From Coriaria nepalensis (taxonomy: Eukaryota > Streptophyta > Magnoliopsida > Cucurbitales > Coriariaceae), in NCBI GenBank assembly GCA_027186245.1, contig CP114483.1, positions 14,900,220 through 14,964,219 on the forward strand: a stretch of 64,000 nucleotides of DNA, in the 5' to 3' direction. Numbering within the stretch: the first letter of the stretch is position 1; the number at the start of each line of letters is the position of its first letter. Under the pieces are notes generated by a model. The model made no database searches, was not told the DNA's origin, and saw nothing but the letters and a program-made list of their open reading frames with translations. The position numbers and the translations under genes are program-made. Positions 25,351-37,559 of this stretch are shown here, piece by piece.

Positions 25351-28300
25351 ATGCATAGTTGCCTTCAGTAGATCAATTGCAAGTTATGAATGAAAGTCAT
25401 GTTTTAAATGCGAAAATAGAACTAGTTCGAAGTGCTTCCAAACAAATTAATGATCTACAAAGACTGAATGATGTCCTCTTTAAGGCTAAAATAATGCATT
25501 GTTGTATTCAATAGATTAATTGCAGGTTATGTAAGAAAATCATGCTTGAAGGGCGAAAATATAATTCGTTCGAATTCATATATAATGATTTAATGACTAG
25601 AAGAGCCTCAATGACATGATTTTAACGCTAAGTAAATGTGTAGTTGCCTTCGATAGATCAACTGCAAGTTATGCACGAAAGTCATGTTTAAAAGGTGAAT
25701 TTTGTCTGAAGTGATTTAAAATGATTTAATGAGTAAAAGAGATGCAATAATATGACTTGAACACTAAAAAAATGCATGGTTGCTTTCAGTAGATCAATTG
25801 CAAGTTATGCATGAAAGTCGTGTTTTAAATGCGAAAATAGAATTGGTTCGAAGTGCTTTCAAACAAATTAATGCTCTGAAAAGACTGAATGATGTCCTCT
25901 TTAAAGCTAAAATAATGCATTGTTGTATTCAATAGATTAATTGCAGGATATGTAAGAAAATCATGCTTGAAGGGCAAAAATATAATTCGTTCGAATTCAT
26001 ATATAATGATTTAATGACTGGAAGAGCCTGAATGACGAGATTTTAACGCTAAGTAAATGTGTAGTTGCCTTCAATAGATCAACTGTAAGTTATGCACGAA
26101 AGTCATGTTTAAAAGGTGAATTTCGTCTGAAGTAATTTAGAATGATTTAATGAGTAAAAGAGATGCAATAATATGACTTTAACACTAAAAAAAGGCATAG
26201 TTGCCTTCAGTAGATCAATTGCAAGTTATGAATGAAAGTCGTGTTTTAAATGCGAAAATAGAACTAGTTCGAAGTGCTTCCAAACAAATTAATGATCTGC
26301 AAAGACTGAATGATGTCCTCTTTAAGGCTAAAATAATGCATTGTTGTATTCAATAGATTAATTGCAGGTTATGTAAGAAAATCATGCTTGAAGGGCAAAA
26401 ATATAATTCGTTCGAATTCATATATAATGATTTAATGACTAGAAGAGCCTGAATGACATGATTTTAACGCTAAGTAAATGTATAGTTGCCTTCAATAGAT
26501 CAACTGCAAGTTGTGCACGAAAGTCATGTTTAAAAGGTGAATTTCGTCTGAAGTGATTTAAAATGATTTAATGAGTAAAAGAGATGCAATAATATGACTT
26601 TAACACTAAAAAAATGCGTAGTTGCCTTCAGCAGATCAATTGCAAGTTATGCATGAAAGTCGTGTTTTAAATGCGAAAATAGAATTGGTTCGAAGTGCTT
26701 TTAAACAATTTAATGATCTGAAAAGACTGAATGATATGCTCTTTAAGGCTAAAATAATGCATTGTTGTATTCAATAGATTAATTGCAAGTTATGTAAGAA
26801 AATCATGTTTGAAGGGCAAAAATATAATTCGTTCGAATTCATATATAATGATTTAATGACTAGAAGAGCCTCAATGACATGATTTTAACGCTAAGTAAAT
26901 GTGTAGTTGCCTTCAATAGATCAACTGCAAGTTATGCACGAAAGTCATGTTTAAAAGGTGAATTTCGTCTGAAGTGATTTAAAATGATTTAATGAGTAAA
27001 AGAGATGCAATAATATGACTTTAACACTAAAAAAATGCATAGTTGCCTTCAGTAGATCAATTGCAAGTTATGAATGAAAGTCGTGTTTTAAATGCGAAAA
27101 TAGAACTAGTTCGAAGTGCTTCCAAACAAATTAATGATCTGCAAAGACTGAATGATGTCCTCTTTAAGGCTAAAATAATGCATTGTTGTATTCAATAGAT
27201 TAATTGCAAGTTATGTAAGAAAATCATGCTTGAAGGGCAAAAATATAATTCGTTCGAATTCATATATAATGATTTAATGACTGGAAGAGCCTGAATGACA
27301 AGATTTTAACGCTAAGTAAATGTATAGTTGCCTTCAATAGATCAACTGTAAGTTATGCACGAAAGTCATGTTTAAAAGGGGAATTTTGTCTGAAGTGATT
27401 TAAAATGATTTAATGAGTAAAAGAGATGCAATAATATGACTTGAACACTAAAAAAATGCATGGTTGCTTTCAGTAGATCAATTGCAAGTTATGCATGAAA
27501 GTCGTGTTTTAAATGCGAAAATAGAATTGGTTCGAAGTGCTTTCAAACAAATTAATGATCTGAAAAGACTGAATGATGTCCTCTTTAAGGCTAAAATAAT
27601 GCATTGTTGTATTCAATAGATTAATTGCAAGTTATGTAAGAAAATCATGCTTGAAGGGCAAAAATATAATTCGTTCGAATTCATATATAATGATTTAATG
27701 ACTGGAAGAGCCTGAATGACAAGATTTTAACGCTAAGTAAATGTATAGTTGCCTTCAATAGATCAACTGTAAGTTATGCACGAAAGTCATGTTTAAAAGG
27801 TGAATTTCGTCTGAAGTGATTTAGAATGATTTAATGAGTAAAAGAGATGCAATAATATGACTTTAACACTAAAAAAATGCATAGTTGCCTTCAGTAGATC
27901 AATTGCAAGTTATGAATGAAAGTCGTGTTTTAAATGCGAAAATAGAACTAGTTCGGAGTGCTTCCAAACAAATTAATGATCTGCAAAGACTGAATGATGT
28001 CCTCTTTAAGGCTAAAATAATGCATTGTTGTATTCAATAGATTAATTGTAGGTTATGTAAGAAAATCATGTTTGAAGGCCAAAAATATAATTCGTTCGAA
28101 TTCATATATAATGATTTAATGACTAGAAAAGCCACAATGACATGATTTTAAGGCTAAGTAAATGTATAGTTGCCTTCAATAGATCAACTGCAAGTTATGC
28201 ACGAAAGTCATGTTTGAAAGGTGAATTTCGTCTGGAGTGATTTAAAATGATTTAATGAGTAAAAGAGATGCAATAATATGACTTTAACACTAAAAAAATG

Positions 28301-28718
28301 CGTAGTTGCCTTCAGCAGATCAATTGCAAGTTATGCATGAAAGTTGTGTTTTAAATGCGAAAATAGAATTGGTTCGAGGTGCTTTTAAACAATTTAATGA
28401 TCTGAAAAGACTGAATGATATGCTCTTTAAGGCTAAAATAATGCATTGTTGTATTCAATAGATTAATTGCAGGTTATGTAAGAAAATCATGTTTGAAGGG
28501 CAAAAATATAATTCGTTCGAATTCATATATAATGATTTAATGACTAGAAGAGCCTCAATGACATGATTTTAACGCTAAGTAAATGTGTAGTTGCCTTCAA
28601 TAGATCAACTGCAAGTTATGCACGAAAGTCATGTTTAAAAGGTGAATTTCGTCTGAAGTGATTTAAAATGATCTAATGAGTAAAAGAGATGCAATAATAT
28701 GACTTTAACACTAAAAAA
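25351..28718 (+). repeat. 8-mer HOR copy, 3368 bp, first with the modern m and k types
   Basis: Same monomer order, but k now ends AACTGTAAG rather than AACTATAAG. m starts CGTAGTTGCC with CAGCAG, has GGTTCGAGGTGC and CAATAGATT, but still keeps the older AAAGTTGTG. It also has a private TTCGGAGTG in l (about 27953). The unit is therefore intermediate between the older copies to its left and the derived ones to its right. Confidence 0.88.
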
Positions 28719-31700
28719 ATGCATAGTTGCCTTCAGTAGATCAATTGCAAGTTATGAATGAAAGTCATGTTTTAAATGCGAAAATAGAACTAGTTCGAAG
28801 TGCTTCCAAACAAATTAATGATCTACAAAGACTGAATGATGTCCTCTTTAAGGCTAAAATAATGCATTGTTGTATTCAATAGATTAATTGCAGGTTATGT
28901 AAGAAAATCATGCTTGAAGGGCGAAAATATAATTCGTTCGAATTCATATATAATGATTTAATGACTAGAAGAGCCTCAATAACATGATTTTAACGCTAAG
29001 TAAATGTGTAGTTGCCTTCGATAGATCAACTGCAAGTTATGCACGAAAGTCATGTTTAAAAGGTGAATTTTGTCTGAAGTGATTTAAAATGATTTAATGA
29101 GTAAAAGAGATGCAATAATATGACTTGAACACTAAAAAAATGCGTGGTTGCTTTCAGTAGATCAATTGCAAGTTATGCATGAAAGTCGTGTTTTAAATGC
29201 GAAAATAGAATTGGTTCGAAGTGCTTTCAAACAAATTAATGCTCTGAAAAGACTGAATGATGTCCTCTTTAAAGCTAAAATAATGCATTGTTGTATTCAA
29301 TAGATTAATTGCAGGATATGTAAGAAAATCATGCTTGAAGGGCAAAAATATAATTCGTTCGAATTCATATATAATGATTTAATGACTGGAAGAGCCTGAA
29401 TGACGAGATTTTAACGCTAAGTAAATGTGTAGTTGCCTTCAATAGATCAACTGTAAGTTATGCACGAAAGTCATGTTTAAAAGGTGAATTTCGTCTGAAG
29501 TAATTTAGAATGATTTAATGAGTAAAAGAGATGCAATAATATGACTTTAACACTAAAAAAAGGCATAGTTGCCTTCAGTAGATCAATTGCAAGTTATGAA
29601 TGAAAGTCGTGTTTTAAATGCGAAAATAGAACTAGTTCGAAGTGCTTCCAAACAAATTAATGATCTGCAAAGACTGAATGATGTCCTCTTTAAGGCTAAA
29701 ATAATGCATTGTTGTATTCAATAGATTAATTGCAGGTTATGTAAGAAAATCATGCTTGAAGGGCAAAAATATAATTCGTTCGAATTCATATATAATGATT
29801 TAATGACTAGAAGAGCCTGAATGACATGATTTTAACGCTAAGTAAATGTATAGTTGCCTTCAATAGATCAACTGCAAGTTGTGCACGAAAGTCATGTTTA
29901 AAAGGTGAATTTCGTCTGAAGTGATTTAAAATGATTTAATGAGTAAAAGAGATGCAATAATATGACTTTAACACTAAAAAAATGCGTAGTTGCCTTCAGC
30001 AGATCAATTGCAAGTTATGCATGAAAGTCGTGTTTTAAATGCGAAAATAGAATTGGTTCGAAGTGCTTTTAAACAATTTAATGATCTGAAAAGACTGAAT
30101 GATATGCTCTTTAAGGCTAAAATAATGCATTGTTGTATTCAATAGATTAATTGCAAGTTATGTAAGAAAATCATGTTTGAAGGGCAAAAATATAATTCGT
30201 TCGAATTCATATATAATGATTTAATGACTAGAAGAGCCTCAATGACATGATTTTAACGCTAAGTAAATGTGTAGTTGCCTTCAATAGATCAACTGCAAGT
30301 TATGCACGAAAGTCATGTTTAAAAGGTGAATTTCGTCTGAAGTGATTTAAAATGATTTAATGAGTAAAAGAGATGCAATAATATGACTTTAACACTAAAA
30401 AAATGCATAGTTGCCTTCAGTAGATCAATTGCAAGTTATGAATGAAAGTCGTGTTTTAAATGCGAAAATAGAACTAGTTCGAAGTGCTTCCAAACAAATT
30501 AATGATCTGCAAAGACTGAATGATGTCCTCTTTAAGGCTAAAATAATGCATTGTTGTATTCAATAGATTAATTGCAAGTTATGTAAGAAAATCATGCTTG
30601 AAGGGCAAAAATATAATTCGTTCGAATTCATATATAATGATTTAATGACTGGAAGAGCCTGAATGACAAGATTTTAACGCTAAGTAAATGTATAGTTGCC
30701 TTCAATAGATCAACTGTAAGTTATGCACGAAAGTCATGTTTAAAAGGTGAATTTTGTCTGAAGTGATTTAAAATGATTTAATGAGTAAAAGAGATGCAAT
30801 AATATGACTTGAACACTAAAAAAATGCATGGTTGCTTTCAGTAGATCAATTGCAAGTTATGCATGAAAGTCGTGTTTTAAATGCGAAAATAGAATTGGTT
30901 CGAAGTGCTTTCAAACAAATTAATGATCTGAAAAGACTGAATGATGTCCTCTTTAAGGCTAAAATAATGCATTGTTGTATTCAATAGATTAATTGCAAGT
31001 TATGTAAGAAAATCATGCTTGAAGGGCAAAAATATAATTCGTTCGAATTCATATATAATGATTTAATGACTGGAAGAGCCTGAATGACAAGATTTTAACG
31101 CTAAGTAAATGTATAGTTGCCTTCAATAGATCAACTGTAAGTTATGCACGAAAGTCATGTTTAAAAGGTGAATTTCGTCTGAAGTGATTTAGAATGATTT
31201 AATTAGTAAATGAGATGCAATAATATGACTTTAACACTAAAAAAATGCATAGTTGCCTTCAGTAGATCAATTGCAAGTTATGAATGAAAGTCGTGTTTTA
31301 AATGCGAAAATAGAACTAGTTCGAAGTGCTTCCAAACAAATTAATGATCTGCAAAGACTGAATGATGTCCTCTTTAAGGCTAAAATAATGCATTGTTGTA
31401 TTCAATAGATTAATTGTAGGTTATGTAAGAAAATCATGTTTGAAGGCCAAAAATATAATTCGTTCGAATTCATATATAATGATTTAATGACTAGAAAAGC
31501 CACAATGACATGATTTTAAGGCTAAGTAAATGTATAGTTGCCTTCAATAGATCAACTGCAAGTTATGCACGAAAGTCATGTTTGAAAGGTGAATTTCGTC
31601 TGGAGTGATTTAAAATGATTTAATGAGTAAAAGAGATGCAATAATATGACTTTAACACTAAAAAAATGCGTAGTTGCCTTCAGCAGATCAATTGCAAGTT

Positions 31701-32086
31701 ATGCATGAAAGTTGTGTTTTAAATGCGAAAATAGAATTGGTTCGAGGTGCTTTTAAACAATTTAATGATCTGAAAAGACTGAATGATATGCTCTTTAAGG
31801 CTAAAATAATGCATTGTTGTATTCAATAGATTAATTGCAGGTTATGTAAAAAAATCATGTTTGAAGGGCAAAAATATAATTCGTTCGAATTCATATATAA
31901 TGATTTAATGACTAGAAGAGCCTCAATGACATGATTTTAACGCTAAGTAAATGTGTAGTTGCCTTCAATAGATCAACTGCAAGTTATGCACGAAAGTCAT
32001 GTTTAAAAGGTGAATTTCGTCTGAAGTGATTTAAAATGATCTAATGCGTAAAAGAGATGCAATAATATGACTTTAACACTAAAAAA
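28719..32086 (+). repeat. 8-mer HOR copy, 3368 bp, last complete copy
   Basis: Same order. j now ends AAAAGGTGAATTTTG (30742), half-way between the older GGGGAATTTTG and the usual GGTGAATTTCG. l has AATTAGTAAATGAG upstream (31200) and keeps AGAAAAGCCACAATG. m has TATGTAAAAAAATC (about 31845). Private CTCAATAACATG occurs in f (about 28975). This is the last unit before the HOR is shortened. Confidence 0.88.
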
Positions 32087-32928
32087 ATGCATAGTTGCCT
32101 TCAGTAGATCAATTGCAAGTTATGAATGAAAGTCATGTTTTAAATGCGAAAATAGAACTAGTTCGAAGTGCTTCCAAACAAATTAATGATCTACAAAGAC
32201 TGAATGATGTCCTCTTTAAGGCTAAAATAATGCATTGTTGTATTCAATAGATTAATTGCAGGTTATGTAAGAAAATCATGCTTGAAGGGCGAAAATATAA
32301 TTCGTTCGAATTCATATATAATGATTTAATGACTAGAAGAGCCTCAATGACATGATTTTAACGCTAAGTAAATGTGTAGTTGCCTTCGATAGATCAACTG
32401 CAAGTTATGCACGAAAGTCATGTTTAAAAGGTGAATTTTGTCTGAAGTGATTTAAAATGATTTAATGAGTAAAAGAGATGCAATAATATGACTTGAACAC
32501 TAAAAAAATGCATGGTTGCTTTCAGTAGATCAATTGCAAGTTATGCATGAAAGTCGTGTTTTAAATGCGAAAATAGAATTGGTTCGAAGTGCTTTCCAAC
32601 AAATTAATGATCTGAAAAGACTGAATGATGTCCTCTTTAAAGCTAAAATAATGCATTGTTGTATTCAATAGATTAATTGCAGGATATGTAAGAAAATCAT
32701 GCTTGAAGGGCAAAAATATAATTCGTTCGAATTCATATATAATGATTTAATGACTGGAAGAGCCTGAATGACAAGATTTTAACGCTAAGTAAATGTATAG
32801 TTGCCTTCAATAGATCAACTGTAAGTTATGCACGAAAGTCATGTTTAAAAGGTGAATTTCGTCTGAAGTGATTTAGAATGATTTAATGAGTAAAAGAGAT
32901 GCAATAATATGACTTTAACACTAAAAAA
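32087..32928 (+). repeat. f monomer plus g/k hybrid: the deletion junction that shortens the 8-mer to a 4-mer
   Basis: The f monomer (32087-32507) is normal. The next monomer (32508-32928) starts as g: ACTTGAACAC, ATGGTTGCTTTC, TTTAAAGCTAAA and AGGATATG (32681). It ends as k: ACAAGATTTTAACG (about 32771), GTATAG, AACTGTAAG and GATTTAGAATG, where g would have GACGAG, GTGTAG and GAAGTAATTTAG. It is followed directly by l. Monomers h, i and j, plus one g/k equivalent, are missing: four monomers (1684 bp). The crossover lies between about 32690 and 32772. Confidence 0.82.
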
Positions 32929-34612
32929 ATGCATAGTTGCCTTCAGTAGATCAATTGCAAGTTATGAATGAAAGTCGTGTTTTAAATGCGAAAATAGAAC
33001 TAGTTCGAAGTGCTTCCAAACAAATTAATGATCTGCAAAGACTGAATGATGTCCTCTTTAAGGCTAAAATAATGCATTGTTGTATTCAATAGATTAATTG
33101 TAGGTTATGTAAGAAAATCATGTTTGAAGGCCAAAAATATAATTCGTTCGAATTCATATATTATGATTTAATGACTAGAAAAGCCTCAATGACATGATTT
33201 TAAGGCTAAGTAAATGTATAGTTGCCTTCAATAGATCAACTGCAAGTTATGCACGAAAGTCATGTTTGAAAGGTGAATTTCGTCTGGAGTGATTTAAAAT
33301 GATTTAATGAGTAAAAGAGATGCAATAATATGACTTTAACACTAAAAAAATGCGTAGTTGCCTTCAGCAGATCAATTGCAAGTTATGCATGAAAGTCGTG
33401 TTTTAAATGCGAAAATAGAATTGGTTCGAGGTGCTTTTAAACAATTTAATGATCTGAAAAGAGTGAATGATATGCTCTTTAAGGCTAAAATAATGCATTG
33501 TTGTATTCAATAGATTAATTGCAGGTTATGTAAGAAAATCATGTTTGAAGGGCAAAAATATAATTCGTTCGAATTCATATATAATGATTTAATGACTAGA
33601 AGAGCCTCAATGACATGATTTTAACGCTAAGTAAATGTGTAGTTGCCTTCAATAGATCAACTGCAAGTTATGCACGAAAGTCATGTTTAAAAGGTGAATT
33701 TCGTCTGAAGTGATTTAAAATGATCTAATGAGTAAAAGAGATGCAATAATATGACTTTAACACTAAAAAAATGCATAGTTGCCTTCAGTAGATCAATTGC
33801 AAGTTATGAATGAAAGTCGTGTTTTAAATGCGAAAATAGAACTAGTTCGAAGTGCTTCCAAACAAATTAATGATCTGCAAAGACTGAATGATGTCCTCTT
33901 TAAGGCTAAAATAATGCATTGTTGTATTCAATAGATTAATTGCAGGTTATGTAAGAAAATCATGCTTGAAGGGCGAAAATATAATTCGTTCGAATTCATA
34001 TATAATGATTTAATGACTAGAAGAGCCTCAATGACATGATTTTAACGCTAAGTAAATGTGTAGTTGCCTTCGATAGATCAACTGCAAGTTATGCACGAAA
34101 GTCATGTTTAAAAGGTGAATTTTGTCTGAAGTGATTTAAAATGATTTAATGAGTAAAAGAGATGCAATAATATGACTTGAACACTAAAAAAATGCATGGT
34201 TGCTTTCAGTAGATCAATTGCAAGTTATGCATGAAAGTCGTGTTTTAAATGCGAAAATAGAATTAGTTCGAAGTGCTTCAAAACAAATTAATGATCTGAA
34301 AAGACTGAATGATGTCCTCTTTAAGGCTAAAATAATGCATTGTTGTATTCAGTAGATTAATTGCAGGTTATGTAAGAAAATCATGCTTGAAGGGCAAAAA
34401 TATAATTCGTTCGAATTCATATATAATGATTTAATGACTGGAAGAGCCTGAATGACAAGATTTTAATGCTAAGTAAATGTATAGTTGCCTTCAATAGATC
34501 AACTGTAAGTTATGCACGAAAGTCATGTTTAAAAGGTGAATTTCGTCTGAAGTGATTTAGAATGATTTAATGAGTAAAAGAGATGCAATAATATGACTTT
34601 AACACTAAAAAA
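32929..34612 (+). repeat. 4-mer HOR (l-m-f-g), 1684 bp
   Basis: Starts at 32929, 33350, 33771 and 34192. l has a private CATATATTATG (about 33160) and now AAAAGCCTCAATG. m has GGTTCGAGGTGC and AAAGAGTGAATG. f has lost AAAGTCATG and CTACAAAG but keeps GGGCGAAAA. g has AATTAGTTCG, TTCAAAACAA, ATTCAGTAG and TTTTAATGCTA. This is the product expected if the g/k deletion junction became part of a new repeating unit. Confidence 0.85.
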
Positions 34613-37559
34613 ATGCATAGTTTCCTTCAGTAGATCAATTGCAAGTTATGAATGAAAGTCGTGTTTTAAATGCGAAAATAGAACTAGTTCGAAGTGCTTC
34701 TAAACAAATTAATGATCTGCAAAGACTGAATGATGTCCTCTTTAAGGCTAAAATAATGCATTGTTGTATTCAATAGATTAATTGTAGGTTATGTAAGAAA
34801 ATCATGTTTGAAGGCCAAAAATATAATTCGTTCGAATTCATATATTATGATTTAATGACTAGAAAAGCCTCAATGACATGATTTTAAGGCTAAGTAAATG
34901 TATAGTTGCCTTCAATAGATCAACTGCAAGTTATGCACGAAAGTCATGTTTGAAAGGTGAATTTCGTCTGGAGTGATTTAAAATGATTTAATGAGTAAAA
35001 GAGATGCAATAATATGACTTTAACACTAAAAAAATGCGTAGTTGCCTTCAGCAGATCAATTGCAAGTTATGCATGAAAGTCGTGTTTTAAATGCGAAAAT
35101 AGAATTGGTTCGAGGTGCTTGTAAACAATTTAATGATCTGAAAAGAGTGAATGATATGCTCTTTAAGGCTAAAATAATGCATTGTTGTATTCAATAGATT
35201 AATTGCAGGTTATGTAAGAAAATCATGTTTGAAGGGCAAAAATATAATTCGTTCGAATTCATATATAATGATTTAATGACTAGAAGAGCCTCAATGACAT
35301 GATTTTAACGCTAAGTAAATGTGTAGTTGCCTTCAATAGATCAACTGCAAGTTATGCACGAAAGTCATGTTTAAAAGGTGAATTTCGTCTGAAGTGATTT
35401 AAAATGATCTAATGAGTAAAAGAGATGCAATAATATGACTTTAACACTAAAAAAATGCATAGTTGCCTTCAGTAGATCAATTGCAAGTTATGAATGAAAG
35501 TCGTGTTTTAAATGCGAAAATAGAACTAGTTCGAAGTGCTTCCAAACAAATTAATGATCTGCAAAGACTGAATGATGTCCTCTTTAAGGCTAAAATAATG
35601 CATTGTTGTATTCAATAGATTAATTGCAGGTTATGTAAGAAAATCATGCTTGAAGGGCGAAAATATAATTCGTTCGAATTCATATATAATGATTTAATGA
35701 CTAGAAGAGCCTCAATGACATGATTTTAACGCTAAGTAAATGTGTAGTTGCCTTCGATAGATCAACTGCAAGTTATGCACGAAAGTCATGTTTAAAAGGT
35801 GAATTTTGTCTGAAGTGATTTAAAATGATTTAATGAGTAAAAGAGATGCAATAATATGACTTGAACACTAAAAAAATGCATGGTTGCTTTCAGTAGATCA
35901 ATTGCAAGTTATGCATGAAAGTCGTGTTTTAAATGCGAAAATAGAATTAGTTCGAAGTGCTTCAAAACAAATTAATGATCTGAAAAGACTGAATGATGTC
36001 CTCTTTAAGGCTAAAATAATGCATTGTTGTATTCAGTAGATTAATTGCAGGTTATGTAAGAAAATCATGCTTGAAGGGCAAAAATATAATTCGTTCGAAT
36101 TCATATATAATGATTTAATGACTGGAAGAGCCTGAATGACAAGATTTTAATGCTAAGTAAATGTATAGTTGCCTTCAATAGATCAACTGTAAGTTATGCA
36201 CGAAAGTCATGTTTAAAAGGTGAATTTCGTCTGAAGTGATTTAGAATGATTTAATGAGTAAAAGAGATGCAATAATATGACTTTAACACTAAAAAAATGC
36301 ATAGTTTCCTTCAGTAGATCAATTGCAAGTTATGAATGAAAGTCGTGTTTTAAATGCGAAAATAGAACTAGTTCGAAGTGCTTCTAAACAAATTAATGAT
36401 CTGCAAAGACTGAATGATGTCCTCTTTAAGGCTAAAATAATGCATTGTTGTATTCAATAGATTAATTGCAGGTTATGTAAGAAAATCATGCTTGAAGGGC
36501 AAAAATATAATTCGTTCGAATTCATATATAATGATTGAATGACTGGAAGAGCCTGAATGACAAGATTTTAATGCTAAGTAAATGTATAGTTGCCTTCAAT
36601 AGATCAACTGTAAGTTATGCACGAAAGTCATGTTTAAAAGGTGAATTTCGTCTGAAGTGATTTAGAATGATTTAATGAGTAAAAGAGATGCAATAATATG
36701 ACTTTAACACTAAAAAAATGCATAGTTTCCTTCAGTAGATCAATTACAAGTTATGAATGAAAGTCGTGTTTTAAATGCGAAAATAGAACTAGTTCGAAGT
36801 GCTTCTAAACAAATTAATGATCTGCAAAGACTGAATGATGTCCTCTTTAAGGCTAAAATAATGCATTGTTGTATTCAATAGATTAATTGCAGGTTATGTA
36901 AGAAAATCATGCTTGAAGGGCAAAAATATAATTCGTTCGAATTCATATATAATGATTGAATGACTGGAAGAGCCTGAATGACAAGATTTTAATGCTAAGT
37001 AAATGTATAGTTGCCTTCAATAGATCAACTGTAAGTTATGCACGAAAGTCATGTTTAAAAGGTGAATTTCGTCTGAAGTGATTTAGAATGATTTAATGAG
37101 TAAAAGAGATGCAATAATATGACTTTAACACTAAAAAAATGCATAGTTTCCTTCAGTAGATCAATTGCAAGTTATGAATGAAAGTCGTGTTTTAAATGCG
37201 AAAATAGAACTAGTTCGAAGTGCTTCAAAACAAATTAATGATCTGAAAAGACTGAATGATGTCCTCTTTAAGGCTAAAATAATGCATTGTTGTATTCAGT
37301 AGATTAATTGCAGGTTATGTAAGAAAATCATGCTTGAAGGGCAAAAATATAATTCGTTCGAATTCATATATAATGATTTAATGACTGGAAGAGCCTGAAT
37401 GACAAGATTTTAATGCTAAGTAAATGTATAGTTGCCTTCAATAGATCAACTGTAAGTTATGCACGAAAGTCATGTTTAAAAGGTGAATTTCGTCTGAAGT
37501 GATTTAGAATGATTTAATGAGTAAAAGAGATGCAATAATATGACTTTAACACTAAAAAA
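34613..37559 (+). repeat. 7-mer HOR of the second kind (l-m-f-g-n-n-p), copy 1, 2947 bp
   Basis: l-m-f-g (34613, 35034, 35455, 35876) is followed by n (36297), n (36718) and p (37139). n has an l front (TATAGTTTCC, TTCTAAACAA, CTGCAAAG) joined to a g-type rear (CATGCTTG, ACTGGAAG, ACAAG, TTTTAATGCTA) with a private GATTGAATG. The second n has CAATTACAAG. p has the n front but switches to g within block A (TTCAAAACAA, CTGAAAAG, ATTCAGTAG). This 7-mer is unrelated in content to the a-b-c-d-e-b'-c' 7-mer. Confidence 0.87.
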
